Shown: piece by piece, positions 1 to 9,050 of the stretch
How positions within the stretch are numbered: the stretch's first letter is position 1
Layout of the letters: the number at the start of each line of letters is the position of its first letter
Assembly (NCBI RefSeq): GCF_014303395.1
Contig: NZ_CP060298.1
Location: 496,001-560,000 of the forward strand
From: Nakamurella sp. PAMC28650
GTDB taxonomy: Bacteria > Actinomycetota > Actinomycetes > Mycobacteriales > Nakamurellaceae
DNA: 64,000 bases
Direction of reading: 5' to 3'
The notes under the pieces: model-generated
Seen by the model: the letters and a program-made list of their open reading frames with translations, nothing else
Databases searched by the model: none
Told to the model about the DNA's origin: nothing
Translations under genes and position numbers: made by a program

Positions 1-744
1 GACGCGCCCGCCGGCGGCGTGGATCATCCGGCCGACCGGCACGGTGCCGTCGGAGCCGAGCACGGTCTGCGGTGTTTCCACCTGGATCTCGAAGCGCAGC
101 GAGCCGGCGGGCAGTCCGTGCGCGGCCTCCAGTTGCGACAGCACCGCGCAGAACACCTCGATCTGGGCCAGCGACGTGACCTTGGGCAGGGTGATCACGA
201 ATCCGGCGGGCATCGGCCCGTGCGAGAGCAGCTCGGCGAGGAACAGGTCCAGCGTCCGCAGCCCCCGACGACGGGTGGCGCCGGCCAGGCACCTGATCCG
301 GACGCCCCACGACCGGGGCATCTGCGATCGCCGGACGACGGCGGCGGCCCTGATCGCATGGCCGTCCTCCTCCAGGTCGTCGGCGGGAGTCCCGCGGTGT
401 GCGCGGAAACCGTCCTCGAAGTCGATCCGGAGGTCCTCGACCGGTTCGCGTTCGAGCTTGGCGAGGGTCAGCGAGCCCAGCTCGTCGGGTGAGTCGCTGA
501 GCAGCGACAGCACGGTGTGCCACTGCGCAGGGAACTCCGCCACCGCCGCCCGTGCACGCCCACCCCACGCCTGCACCACTCCCTCGACGAAGCCAGGCAC
601 CGGGAGATATACGGTGTGCACCGTTCCCGGGGCGGGCGGCCCGGGATAGGCGGCGGCGTAGGAGGTGTCGTCCGGCGTCAGCATCTCGTCCCAGTGCCGC
701 AACAGCTCAGGGCCGAGGACCCCGGTCTCAGGGGATGAGTTCAT
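1..744 (-). CDS. DUF6986 family (HpcH/HpaI-like) aldolase, partial
   Basis: Open on the minus strand to the window edge, so only the first 248 residues are present. It begins MNSSPETGVLGPELLRHWDE and contains VHTVYLPVPG, PMPRSWGV, a GFVITLPKVTSLAQIEVF stretch and FEIQVETPQTV, the TIM-barrel strand pattern of the aldolase/citrate-lyase-like DUF6986 group. Its ATG lies inside the end of malate synthase (17-bp overlap), so the two are translationally coupled. DUF6986 proteins are commonly found beside malate synthase in actinobacterial ureide clusters, but I know of no established reaction; a C-C or C-N lyase acting near glyoxylate is an inference. The C-terminal part lies outside the window. 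Confidence 0.8.
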   Translation of the reverse strand, partial: MNSSPETGVLGPELLRHWDEMLTPDDTSYAAAYPGPPAPGTVHTVYLPVPGFVEGVVQAWGGRARAAVAEFPAQWHTVLSLLSDSPDELGSLTLAKLEREPVEDLRIDFEDGFRAHRGTPADDLEEDGHAIRAAAVVRRSQMPRSWGVRIRCLAGATRRRGLRTLDLFLAELLSHGPMPAGFVITLPKVTSLAQIEVFCAVLSQLEAAHGLPAGSLRFEIQVETPQTVLGSDGTVPVGRMIHAAGGRV

Positions 745-2326
745 AGGCCCGGGTCGTCAGGAAGTCGACGTAGTTCCTCTGCGTCGTCAGGTCGACCAGC
801 AGGTTGCGGGCATCGGCCAGCAGATTCCGACCGTGCGGAACCTCCGCCCAGGCATCGGCCAGGGTTTCGGTGGCCTCGTCGACGATCTGCGTGATCAACG
901 CCGGGGTCACCACCCGACCGGTGTCCAGCATCGTCCTGGCCTGCCGCCACTGCCACACCTGGGAACGCGAGATCTCTGCAGTGGCAGCATCTTCCATCAA
1001 GTTGGCGATCGCCACCGCGCCTCGCCCCGACAACCAGGTCACAACGTACTCCAGTGCTACCGAGATGTTGCTCCGCAGACCGGCCTCGGTCACCGGCGGC
1101 ACGCCGTCGACCTGGAGCGAGGCGAAATCCAGCAGATCGGACGCGGCCACCGAGGCGTCCATCCCCTGGTCCGATTGATCGACCCCGTCGCCCAGTGCCG
1201 CGTCGAAGATCTCCGTGCAGAGCGGCACCAGGCCCGGGTGGGCCACCCAGGACCCCTCGTATCCGGCGCCGGCCTCCCTGGTCTTGTCGGCACGCACCTT
1301 GGCGTAGGCGATCTCGTTGGCCACCGGATCCTTCGAGGGGATGAACGCGGCCATCCCGCCGATGGCGTAGGCGCCGCGCCGATGGCAGGTGGCCACCAGC
1401 AGATCGGAGTAGGCCGTCATGAAGGGCGCCGCCATCGTGATCGTGTTGCGATCGGGCAGCACGAAGTCGGGGCCGGCGTCCCGGAAAGTCTTGATCACCG
1501 AGAAGAGATAGTCCCAGCGGCCGGCGTTCAGCCCCGAGGCGTAGTCGCGCAGTTCGTAGAGGAACTCGTCCATCTCGAAGGCGGCCCAGATGGTCTCGAT
1601 CAGCATCGTGACCCTGATGCTGCCGGCCGGGATGTCGCAGTACTGCTCGGAGAAGGCGAAGACCTCGGCCCACAGGCGGGCCTCGAGGTGGGACTCCATC
1701 TTGGGCAGGTAGAAGGCCGGGCCGAGGCCCCGGGAGAGCAGCTCGGCGGCGTTGTGGAAGAAGTACAGCCCGAAGTCGACGAGCGATCCCGACAGGGGCG
1801 CACCGTCCAGGCTCAGATGCTTCTCCGGCAGGTGCCAGCCCCGGGGGCGCATCACGATCACCGCATGCGGGCCGTCGGACAACGCGTACGACTTCCCCGA
1901 CTGTTCCAGGGTGATCGTCCCGCGGATGGCGTCGGCCAGGTTGATCTGGCCGTCGATCACGTTCTCCCAGTGCGGGGTGTTCGCATCCTCCAGGTCGGCG
2001 AGCCAGACCTTGGCTCCGGAGTTCAGCGCGTTGATCGTCATCTTGCGGTCGGTCGGGCCGGTGATCTCCACGCGGCGGTCTGCGAGATAGGCCGGTGCGG
2101 GGGCCACCTTCCAGTCACCCGAGCGCACCGATGCGGTCTCCGGGAGGAAGTCCGGCATCGCACCCGCAGAGACCGCGTCCCGGCGGGTGGCGCGCAGTTC
2201 GAGGAGTTCCATGCGGCGCGGCCCGAACTTCCCCTGCAATGCGGCCAGGAAATCCAGTGCTTCCGGGGTGAGGACGCCGCTCAGGCCGGCCACCTCGGGT
2301 GCGCCGGCCACGATCGAGATGCTCAC
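728..2326 (-). CDS. aceB: Malate synthase A
   Basis: Condenses glyoxylate with acetyl-CoA to give malate in the cytosol. The 532-residue length matches the A isoform. Recognisable blocks are KVWLADLEDANTPHWEN (about residue 110), GLYFFHNAAELLSRGLGPAF (about 190), IRVTMLIETIWAAFEMDEF (about 240, metal-binding Glu region) and ATCHRRGAYAIGGMAAFIPS (about 315). It is downstream of uricase, HIU hydrolase, OHCU decarboxylase and the allantoin genes, so its likely task is to drain glyoxylate released from ureidoglycolate rather than to serve an isocitrate-lyase shunt; no isocitrate lyase is present here. It is coupled to the DUF6986 aldolase behind it. Confidence 0.95.
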   Translation of the reverse strand: MSISIVAGAPEVAGLSGVLTPEALDFLAALQGKFGPRRMELLELRATRRDAVSAGAMPDFLPETASVRSGDWKVAPAPAYLADRRVEITGPTDRKMTINALNSGAKVWLADLEDANTPHWENVIDGQINLADAIRGTITLEQSGKSYALSDGPHAVIVMRPRGWHLPEKHLSLDGAPLSGSLVDFGLYFFHNAAELLSRGLGPAFYLPKMESHLEARLWAEVFAFSEQYCDIPAGSIRVTMLIETIWAAFEMDEFLYELRDYASGLNAGRWDYLFSVIKTFRDAGPDFVLPDRNTITMAAPFMTAYSDLLVATCHRRGAYAIGGMAAFIPSKDPVANEIAYAKVRADKTREAGAGYEGSWVAHPGLVPLCTEIFDAALGDGVDQSDQGMDASVAASDLLDFASLQVDGVPPVTEAGLRSNISVALEYVVTWLSGRGAVAIANLMEDAATAEISRSQVWQWRQARTMLDTGRVVTPALITQIVDEATETLADAWAEVPHGRNLLADARNLLVDLTTQRNYVDFLTTRAYELIP

Positions 2327-2350
2327 AGAACTCCTCCATGCAGTGGTGGA

Positions 2351-2386
2351 CCATCAGGGCAGTGAACCATCAGGGCAGTGAACCAT
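2351..2386. repeat. Short tandem repeat, 16-bp unit
   Basis: The unit CCATCAGGGCAGTGAA occurs twice without mismatch and is followed by a third CCAT. It sits in the 112-bp gap between the uricase stop and the malate synthase start. No function is evident; it may be a slippage product or part of the aceB leader. Confidence 0.85.
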
Positions 2387-2438
2387 TCGCTGGGCAACGT
2401 CGGGGCCGGACACCGGGTCGGCGCCCGGCACGGCCCCG

Positions 2439-3335
2439 CTACACGAACCCGGCGACCCCGTCCCAGGTGCCGGCCGGCACCGGGGCATCGTCGCGCACCA
2501 CCGACGCCTCGATCAGTCCGTAGGGCCGGTCGGCCGCGTGGAACACCTGGTTCGGGTTGTCCAGGTCCCACTTCGTCAGGTCGACGACGAAGTGATGGAT
2601 GTTCGGCATGGACAACCGGATCTCGGCGATCTCGGGATGTGTCTCGAGCACCGTCCTGGCCATGGTGAACAACGTCTGCTGCAGCGAGAGGCTGTGCACC
2701 ACGGCGAACTGTTCGAGCAGCGTGGACCTCACCGACTCGAAGATCGCATTCCAGTCGAGACCCTCCACCGTGTTGTAGACCCAGCGCGCGCTGACCGAGG
2801 TGGCCATCACCCGGTCGTCGGTCTCGACCAGCGCGGTGTAGGGCACCTGCGGGAACCCGTGGAACTCGCTGCCCGTGGTCTTGAGCACCACCAGTCCGGT
2901 GACGCCGGCGAAGACCGTCTCGGCGTCACCGTCCTTGCGCACCAGCGCATTCCGGACCGCACCGGATCCCTTGACGAACGAATGGTCGTGCGGGCCGCCG
3001 GCGGTGTCGATGCGATCCCAGGCGTACTGCTCGATCTCCATCCGGGCCCCCGTGACGTAGGGGTAGGTGCCGACGTAGTTCCGGGCCAACCGCAGTCCGT
3101 ACTCCTCGATGCTGCTGATCCCACCGGTGCGGGCGAGCGCGTACGCGGTGTTCTTCTGCGTGTCGGTGGCGATCACCTTGTCGTTGGCACCCGTCAGGTG
3201 GGTGTCGGAGAAGTCGCCGATCAGCTGACTGGTGACGTTGATGTCGGTGATCACGTGGACCGACGTCGACCGTTCGACGTGGACCAGCCGGACTTCGGCC
3301 TTCCCGTAGCGGTTGGCACCGAGGACGATCGCCAT
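2439..3335 (-). CDS. uox: Urate oxidase (uricase), cofactor-independent
   Basis: Oxidises urate with O2 to 5-hydroxyisourate. The 298-residue protein has the two tandem T-fold halves of the family. Visible signatures are GANRYGKAEVRLVHVERST at the start (Lys of the catalytic pair), VIATDTQKNTAYALA (Thr of the pair), HDHSFVKGSGAVRNALV, LKTTGSEFHGFPQVPYT and NPNQVFHAADRPYG near the C terminus. The gene for the next enzyme, HIU hydrolase, ends three bases before this start, so product and enzyme are made together. Length, motifs and context agree; the ATG at 3335 is a clear start. Confidence 0.97.
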   Translation of the reverse strand: MAIVLGANRYGKAEVRLVHVERSTSVHVITDINVTSQLIGDFSDTHLTGANDKVIATDTQKNTAYALARTGGISSIEEYGLRLARNYVGTYPYVTGARMEIEQYAWDRIDTAGGPHDHSFVKGSGAVRNALVRKDGDAETVFAGVTGLVVLKTTGSEFHGFPQVPYTALVETDDRVMATSVSARWVYNTVEGLDWNAIFESVRSTLLEQFAVVHSLSLQQTLFTMARTVLETHPEIAEIRLSMPNIHHFVVDLTKWDLDNPNQVFHAADRPYGLIEASVVRDDAPVPAGTWDGVAGFV

Positions 3336-3338
3336 GAC

Positions 3339-3683
3339 TCAACTCCCGAGGTAGGTGGTGTAGGAGAAGGTGCTGGCCAGCACCGGGATGTGGAAGTGCG
3401 GGCGGCCGTCCGGCAGCCGGACGTCGACGGTGATCCGCGGGTAGAACACCTGGCCGTGGACCGAGGCGAAATAGTTCGCGGTGTCGAAGATCAGTCGGTA
3501 CTCCCCCGGCTCCAGGTTGGTCGGGTTGAGCGCCCCGACCCGTCCGTCGTCGTCGGTGACACCATGGCCGGCCCGGGCGCCGCTCCCGTCGGAGGCGATC
3601 CGCTCCAGCACGACCGGGACACCGCCGGCCGGTCGGCCGACGCCCGTGTCGAGCAGGTGGGTACTGATCCGCTCGATGCTCAC
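3339..3683 (-). CDS. uraH: 5-hydroxyisourate hydrolase (transthyretin-like)
   Basis: Hydrolyses 5-hydroxyisourate to OHCU, the second step of urate breakdown. I place the start at the GTG at 3683, giving 114 residues that begin VSIERISTHLLDTGVGRPAG, the normal family N terminus with the catalytic His in STHLLD; an open frame extends further upstream but has no family match there. The central EYRLIFDTANYF and GRPHFHIPVLAS segments carry the Arg and His expected of the active site. The C terminus reads YTTYLGS, whereas the family hallmark is Y-R-G-S, so the usual Arg is Leu. The gene ends just 3 bp before uricase and starts 7 bp after the OHCU decarboxylase stop. Confidence 0.93.
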   Translation of the reverse strand: MSIERISTHLLDTGVGRPAGGVPVVLERIASDGSGARAGHGVTDDDGRVGALNPTNLEPGEYRLIFDTANYFASVHGQVFYPRITVDVRLPDGRPHFHIPVLASTFSYTTYLGS

Positions 3684-3690
3684 GGTCGGC

Positions 3691-4236
3691 TCACGACACC
3701 ACGGCCTTGGCCAGGCGCAGTGCACTGATCTTCCGGAGCTCTTGGATCACGATCGGCTTCTCGACCGCCGGCTCGTTGCGGAGGCGGAGGTCGAGGGCGG
3801 CCAGGATCTGCTCCCCGGAGAGTCCGGCGGCGCAGATCAGGAAGAGGTGCCCGAAGCGCTGCTCGTAGGCCACGTTTCCGGCGGCCAGCGCCTGCGCCTG
3901 GGTCACCTCGACCCCGCTCTGCTCGGCACCGGACCAGGCCGACTCGGTCCCGGTGCCGGCCACCGCAGCCCGGCGCTCCCCGATGCGCGGGTGACGGTCC
4001 AGCGCGCCGGCCACCTGCTCCCAGGTGATGACGGCGGCCGCGGCGGACCCGGCTCTGCGCAGGGACGCAAGATCGGCGAACGGCCGGCCGGCCGACACCT
4101 GGGCGACCCACAGGGCGATGTCCATGCAGGCGCCGAGGATCTCGGCGGCGACCGCTGCGTCTGCGTTGAACTCGGCTAGGGTCGGGCCCTGGCCGGGGGC
4201 ACGGTGCCGGCCCGCTGCAGAGGCACCACCGACCAT
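3691..4236 (-). CDS. uraD: OHCU decarboxylase
   Basis: Decarboxylates 2-oxo-4-hydroxy-4-carboxy-5-ureidoimidazoline to S-allantoin. The ATG at 4236 gives 181 residues and follows AAGGGG at a good distance; the family is normally about 165-175 residues. An upstream ATG at 4314 would add 26 residues of low similarity and abut the GntR stop. Family features are TLAEFN near the start, the RPFADLASLRRA helix, DRHPRIGER (the His-Pro catalytic region), and YEQRFGHLFLICAAG (the conserved Glu and Phe-Gly loop). The protein ends in an Arg/Leu-rich helix, as usual. It sits between the regulator and uraH in one run of minus-strand genes. Confidence 0.93.
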   Translation of the reverse strand: MVGGASAAGRHRAPGQGPTLAEFNADAAVAAEILGACMDIALWVAQVSAGRPFADLASLRRAGSAAAAVITWEQVAGALDRHPRIGERRAAVAGTGTESAWSGAEQSGVEVTQAQALAAGNVAYEQRFGHLFLICAAGLSGEQILAALDLRLRNEPAVEKPIVIQELRKISALRLAKAVVS

Positions 4237-4315
4237 CGGACCACGCCCCTTCGCCGGGTGGCTGTGCGGATCGGCGAACGCGACCGCATGACGTCCACGA
4301 TGATGCCCGGCCATG

Positions 4316-5086
4316 TCAGGTGTCCATCCCATCGGGTCGGTGCGACCCGACGGCGGCTGGTGGCTCGGTTCTTCGCTCGGACTCGGTGAACAGACCGTGG
4401 CCGGCCGGCATCGCCGCGATCGAGGTGTCCAGGTGATCCAGATGAACGCTCGCGACGGCCAGCAGCGCCTCCGCGTCACGCGCCAGGAAGTGGTCCAGCA
4501 TCGCCCGGTGCTCCGCGTGCAGCAGGCGTCGGTGGTCGTCTTCGATCCGGGCCATCGGTTGGAACGGTTCGGTCACGTTCCAGGCCGACTCCAGCATGCC
4601 CAGCAGTGGGCGCATGCGCGACGGCGTCACCAGGGCGAGATGGAACCGCCGACTCTGGACGTGGTAACCGCGGTAGTCGTTGTCGCGCATGGCCTTGTCG
4701 AGAGCCGTCAGGGCGTCCATCGCGGCCTCGTCGTCCAGGCGCGTGGCCTGGCCGACGGCACAGGACAGCGCGGCTTTCTCCAGCACCCCCCGGACGGTGT
4801 ACAGGCCCTGGAACTCCTCGACGGTGAGCTGGGCGACCAGGTAGCCGGCGTGCGGACGATGGTCGACCAGACCCTCACCGATCAGCGTGCGCAGTGACTC
4901 CCGCACCGGGATGCGACTCACCCCGAACGTCTCGGCCACCTGGTCCACCGGGATCGGGGTACCCGGTGGCACGCCGCCTTCGAGGATCACCCGCCGCAGC
5001 TCGGCCAGGATGGCCGCCTGGGAATGCGTGTCGGCATCGCAGTGCAATCGGCCGATCAGCGGCGAAGTTCGCCTCGTTGCCGGCAC
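4316..5086 (-). CDS. GntR family regulator, FadR/FCD subgroup
   Basis: A 256-residue transcription factor. The N-terminal winged helix holds LRRVILEGGVPPGTPIPVDQ and FGVSRIPVRESLRTLIGEG, the standard GntR recognition segment; the C-terminal all-helical FCD domain (from about residue 95) has the metal-site pattern RFHLALV, EHRAMLDHF and HLDHLDTSI. I chose the GTG at 5086 because GGAGG stands 8 bases upstream; a further GTG at 5134 lacks a good site. It lies in the middle of the ureide cluster and is most simply its local regulator, responding perhaps to allantoin, allantoate or glyoxylate. The effector cannot be read from sequence. Confidence 0.9.
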   Translation of the reverse strand: MPATRRTSPLIGRLHCDADTHSQAAILAELRRVILEGGVPPGTPIPVDQVAETFGVSRIPVRESLRTLIGEGLVDHRPHAGYLVAQLTVEEFQGLYTVRGVLEKAALSCAVGQATRLDDEAAMDALTALDKAMRDNDYRGYHVQSRRFHLALVTPSRMRPLLGMLESAWNVTEPFQPMARIEDDHRRLLHAEHRAMLDHFLARDAEALLAVASVHLDHLDTSIAAMPAGHGLFTESERRTEPPAAVGSHRPDGMDT

Positions 5087-5248
5087 CGCCGCTCCCTCCG
5101 ATGAACGTGGGGCCAGCCCACCTCCCACCGGCACTGCGGTGGGCCTTCACCTCTGACCAGCCGGACGGTATCGACCCTATGTTGCCCGGTGATGACGACC
5201 AGGATTCACCCGGAAGACTCTGTCGTGGCTCTACTCGGCGGAATCGCG

Positions 5249-5983
5249 TCAGAGGACCGCGAATTCGCTCAGCAGCCCGACGTACTTCTTGGCCGGAGGC
5301 GGAGCAAACTCGGACCAGGCGCTGGTCCGCAGGCCCATCGCGACGAGCGATTCGACCATCTTGGTGGCCGCGGCAACGCCGTCGACCACCGGTACCCCGA
5401 GGGTGGCGCTGATCTCCGCCGTCAGGTCGGCCATTCCGGCGCACCCGAGCACGATGACGTCGGACCGGTCCTCCAGCAGGGCCAGCCGACACTCCTGCGT
5501 GATCAACTCCCGGGCCCGCGAACCGGGCTGCTCCAGTTCCAGGACGGGGATCTCGCAGGCCCGGACGTTCCGGCAGGTCCTGGACATCCCGTAGCGGCCG
5601 GCCAGATCCCACGCCCGGCCGGTGGTCCGGCCCAGGGTCGTGACGACGCTGAACCCCCGGCCGAGGAACGGCGCGGCGTGCATCGCCGCTTCGGCGATCC
5701 CGACCACCGGGCCGACGGCCAGCTCGCGGGCCGCGTCGAGGCCAGGGTCCCCGAAACAGGCGATCACGTATCCGTCGGCGCCCTCCCGTTCCCCGCGCTC
5801 GATCTCCTCGAGCAACCCTGGAACGGAAAGTGCTTCGTCGTAATGACTTTCGATGGACGCCGGTCCCATCGATGGGCTCACCGCGGAGATCTCGGTGCCT
5901 ACCGCGGCGACGGCCCGTGCGCACTCCCCGATGCGCTGCGTCATCGAGATCGTGGTGTTGGGATTGATGATCTTGACCAGCAC
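5249..5983 (-). CDS. Asp/Glu/hydantoin racemase family (allantoin racemase candidate)
   Basis: A 244-residue member of the two-cysteine cofactor-independent racemases. The GTG at 5983 is preceded by GGAGG seven bases upstream and opens with the diagnostic VLVKIINPNTT. The catalytic cysteines are in VIACFGDPGLDAAR (about residue 76) and VIVLGCAGMADL (about 183). In this cluster the natural substrate is likely R-allantoin or a related hydantoin, converting the enantiomer formed by spontaneous chemistry into the form used by allantoinase. A role on another hydantoin cannot be excluded. It precedes the GntR gene and follows the permease, separated by about 110 bp. Confidence 0.88.
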   Translation of the reverse strand: MLVKIINPNTTISMTQRIGECARAVAAVGTEISAVSPSMGPASIESHYDEALSVPGLLEEIERGEREGADGYVIACFGDPGLDAARELAVGPVVGIAEAAMHAAPFLGRGFSVVTTLGRTTGRAWDLAGRYGMSRTCRNVRACEIPVLELEQPGSRARELITQECRLALLEDRSDVIVLGCAGMADLTAEISATLGVPVVDGVAAATKMVESLVAMGLRTSAWSEFAPPPAKKYVGLLSEFAVL

Positions 5984-6094
5984 GGTGGTGCCTCCAGAAC
6001 GGGTCGCATGGATCAACTTCCCCGATTTGGGACAGGAGTGACAGAAGTTGCCACTTTCGCCCATGCCAGCGAACTTGATCCATGCGAAAGGGGG

Positions 6095-7678
6095 TCAGAC
6101 GGCGGCGGGGAGGTCGTCGACGGAAACCGAGTTCTTGTAGACGGCGGTACCGAGGTAGTGCAGGGAGAAGCCGATGCCGGCACAGATGAACCAGGTGTAG
6201 GCGGCTACCCCGGAGGAGGCCCCGAACACGATGACGACGCCGACCACGGCGCCGACCAGGGTCGCGGTGATCGCCACCGGGTTGTAGCCCTTGTAGTAGT
6301 GGTAGCGGCCCGTCGGGCTGAGCGTGTACAGATCGTCGACGACCACCCGGCGCTTCTTGATCAGGTAGTAGTCGGCGATCAGCACGCCGTAGAGCGGCCC
6401 GATGAAACAGCCGAGGATGTCCAGCGTGTAGTGGATGGTGCTCGGGTTGTTGTAGAGATTCCACGGGGTGATCAGCACCGAACCGTCCGCGGCGATCATG
6501 CCGCCCATTCGCCAGGAGATGCGCTGCGGGTTGACGTTCGAGAAATCGAACGCAGGTGAGATGAAGTTGGCGACGATGTTGATCCCGACGGTCGCGATCA
6601 TGAACGTCAGCGCGTCGATCAATACCGCGGTCACCGAATCGAGCTTGGCGACGGTTTCGACCGGGTCCGTGATGAGGGTGCCGAATACATTCCGGGTAGC
6701 GGCTGCGGTGACCACGACCAACACCGAGAAGACGATGAAGTTGACCGGGAGACCCAGCAGGTTGCCCCGCTTGATCGCGCTGAAAGACTTGTCGTAGCGG
6801 GCGAAGTCGCCATAGTTGAGCATCGGCCCGGAGAAGTAGGAGACGACCAGCGCGATGGACGAGAGGATCACCGGGACGCAGGCCCACCCGGTGAGGGTCA
6901 GGCCGCCGTCGGCCAGGTTGAAATTGATGTTGCTCCAGCCGGCCTTGACCACGAGATAGACGGCCAGGGCGAACATCAGCACGTAGACGGCCGGTCCGCA
7001 GAAGTCGATGAACTTGCGAATGGATTCCATTCCCCGCCAGAACACGACGGCCTGGGCCACCCACATGATCATGAAGCCGGCCCAGCCCAGGGTCGACAGA
7101 CCGGCGAACCCGTGCTCGGACTTCAGCGCCCACGGCGCGAGACCGGGCCAGATCTTGAGTGCCAGCAGGACCAGGGCGTTGGACGCCAGATAGGTCTGGA
7201 TCCCCTACCAGGCAACAGCAATCAGGCCGCGGATGATGGCGGGAACGTTGGCGCCCAGCACGCCGAAGGGAATGCGGGAGGCCACCGGGTACGGCGTACC
7301 CGTCGCGTGGCTCGGTTTCGCGACCAGGTTGCAGAGGAAGTAGACGATGACGATGCCGACCAGCAGTGCGATCAGCACCTGCCAGGCCGCGAGGCCGAGG
7401 GCGAACAGGCTGCCGGCCGTCACGTACCCGCCCACACTGTGGACGTCGGACATCCAGAACGCGAAAAAGGCGTAGGAGCCCCAGGTCTGCTTCTTCAGGG
7501 GAGCGAGGTCCTCGTTGGTCAGCCGCGGGTCGTACCCCGGCTTGACCAGACCACCGAGCTCGCTGCTCTCGGCGTGGCCGTGGGTCGGGTGCCCGCTACC
7601 GGCCGGAGACCCCTGGGCGGGGATCACCGACGGCGGAGCTTCGACTGATGTGCCTGAGCGGGTGGACATGTCGGTCAT
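6095..7678 (-). pseudogene. NCS1 family allantoin/hydantoin permease with in-frame amber codon
   Basis: A nucleobase:cation symporter-1 protein of about 527 codons. The start at 7678 (MTDMSTRSGTS, GGAG upstream) reads through SYAFFAFWMSDVHSVGG and TPYPVASRIPFGVLG up to RGLIAVAW, then meets TAG at 7205-7207 (codon 158), and continues in the same frame with GIQTYLASNALVLL and the rest of the transporter to TAA/TGA at 6095. The family normally has W-Y-G-I-Q-T-Y here, so one base change in a Tyr codon explains the stop. The remaining part has the expected membrane helices and NYGDFARY and NPQRISWRMGG motifs. It would import allantoin or a related ureide. Either an inactive gene, a suppressed stop, or a sequencing error. 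Confidence 0.93.
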
Positions 7679-7831
7679 CAGGACTCCATTTCTCTTTCGC
7701 CACGCGGACGCACGATCTGGACGCGCTCGCGTGGAGGTGGACGTCAAGGACGGGAGGCACAACCGGGGGCACCTGCGGGTGAAAGGGCGATCCACGCATC
7801 TGCCGACAGCGGAAACGTTAGCCACGCCGTG

Positions 7832-7850
7832 TTGCGCACCGATGACGCAA
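7832..7850. promoter_or_regulatory. Possible operator upstream of the permease
   Basis: A small inverted repeat, TTGCG-N9-CGCAA, lies in the 220-bp gap between the permease start and the allantoicase stop. It is the only symmetric element I see in that gap and could be a binding site for the cluster's GntR regulator. The arms are short, so chance is possible. Confidence 0.25.
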
Positions 7851-7900
7851 TGGATATATCTCTCGGAGAATGGCCACCGTCGGAACAGCAGCCCGCACTG

Positions 7901-8995
7901 CTACCAGGCGAAGCCGACCAGTTGCGCTGCGGTCAGCTCACGCACCGGCACCCGTTCGATTCCCATTCCCGCCAATATCCGGCCGTAGGCGGCCGAGGGC
8001 AGCAATCGCAACCAGTTCGCGATCGCCTCGGCCAGAGATTCCTCGGCGAGTTCACCCATCAGGTGCAACCGGGAGAATCCCCCGTCGGGGAAGACGTCGA
8101 CCCGGACGGCGCTCCACCGTTTCCCCGGAGCACCGGCGCTGTCGAGCCGGAACCGGTTGTGGGCGTCCGGCGAAATGGTCGATTCCGGAAGGATGATCTC
8201 CCACGGAGCCTCGTCGTCCGTGCGGCCGGACAGTTGTACGCGCCCGGGTGCGTTGCCCAGGAAGCATCCGGTGTCGATGTCCACGTACGACAACCGCGAC
8301 GGGCCGGCCAGGGTCACCACCAGGTAGTCGTTGCCGGTGGTCCGGCGGCGGGCGGTTTCCCAACCCTCGGACATCGATCGCGCCACACCGGGATAGAGCA
8401 CCTGTCGCGCATCGGAGTAGAACATGTCAGAGCACTCGGCGATGTCGCCGCCGTTGTGCAGGGCCGCAAGGTCGATCCGGCTGCCGAGCACCCGCGGGTC
8501 CGGGACGGCGGTGCCGTGCACCCGGAGCCGGGCCACCCCGCCGTCGGGATAGATGTTCAGGCGCACGTGCGAGAAGGCCCAGTGGTTGTGCACCCGGTAG
8601 GTGTTGGCGGTGTTGCCGCGGGCCGCCGAGTGCGGCACCACGGTGACCCACTCGGCGGCCGCCAGCTCCGCGTCGGAGGGACTCCCGTCCAGCCAGGTCG
8701 CCTCGACCGAGATCTCCGGCGGATAGTTGCCGGTGAACCAGGCGGTGTCGACCACGATCTCGTGCAGCACACCGGGCACGCCGAGCGCGACCACGGCCCA
8801 GTCGTATCCGGGCGTGCGCCGACGGCGCGTCTCCCAACCGTCGTAGATCTTGCCGTGCGGACCGAACTCCAGCTTGTCGTGCCCGGGCGCCCAGGACTGG
8901 ATCAGGGACTCGCGGGGGGCGAAGAACTCGTCGCTGACGACTCGCACCGAGCCGCCCAGTGCGCGGGAGGCCAGGTCGAGGTCGGTGCGTTTCAT
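7901..8995 (-). CDS. alc: Allantoicase
   Basis: Hydrolyses allantoate to ureidoglycolate and urea. The 364-residue protein has the duplicated allantoicase fold: first half with LASRALGGSVRVVSDEFFAP, KIYDGWETRRRRTPGYDW and DTAWFTGNYPPEISVEA; second half repeating the pattern in MSEGWETARRRTTGNDY and DTGCFLGNAPGRVQLS. I chose ATG 8995 (CGGAG seven bases upstream) rather than the ATG six codons earlier. It follows allantoinase by 55 bp on the same strand. The ureidoglycolate produced needs a lyase or amidohydrolase that I do not see among recognised genes in the window. Confidence 0.95.
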   Translation of the reverse strand: MKRTDLDLASRALGGSVRVVSDEFFAPRESLIQSWAPGHDKLEFGPHGKIYDGWETRRRRTPGYDWAVVALGVPGVLHEIVVDTAWFTGNYPPEISVEATWLDGSPSDAELAAAEWVTVVPHSAARGNTANTYRVHNHWAFSHVRLNIYPDGGVARLRVHGTAVPDPRVLGSRIDLAALHNGGDIAECSDMFYSDARQVLYPGVARSMSEGWETARRRTTGNDYLVVTLAGPSRLSYVDIDTGCFLGNAPGRVQLSGRTDDEAPWEIILPESTISPDAHNRFRLDSAGAPGKRWSAVRVDVFPDGGFSRLHLMGELAEESLAEAIANWLRLLPSAAYGRILAGMGIERVPVRELTAAQLVGFAW

Positions 8996-9050
8996 CGTCG
9001 AACTCCGGAGCATCGTCGGTGGAAGCCAGGACCGCTGGGGGCCGGCCGGA

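Noticed and set aside
665-2365. 566-codon plus-strand frame
   Set aside because: Antisense shadow of malate synthase; composition typical of reversed GC-rich coding DNA.
4875-7133. 752-codon minus-strand frame
   Set aside because: Arg/Gly/His-rich shadow lying over the racemase, the permease and the GntR start; no domain pattern, and the real genes are in another frame.
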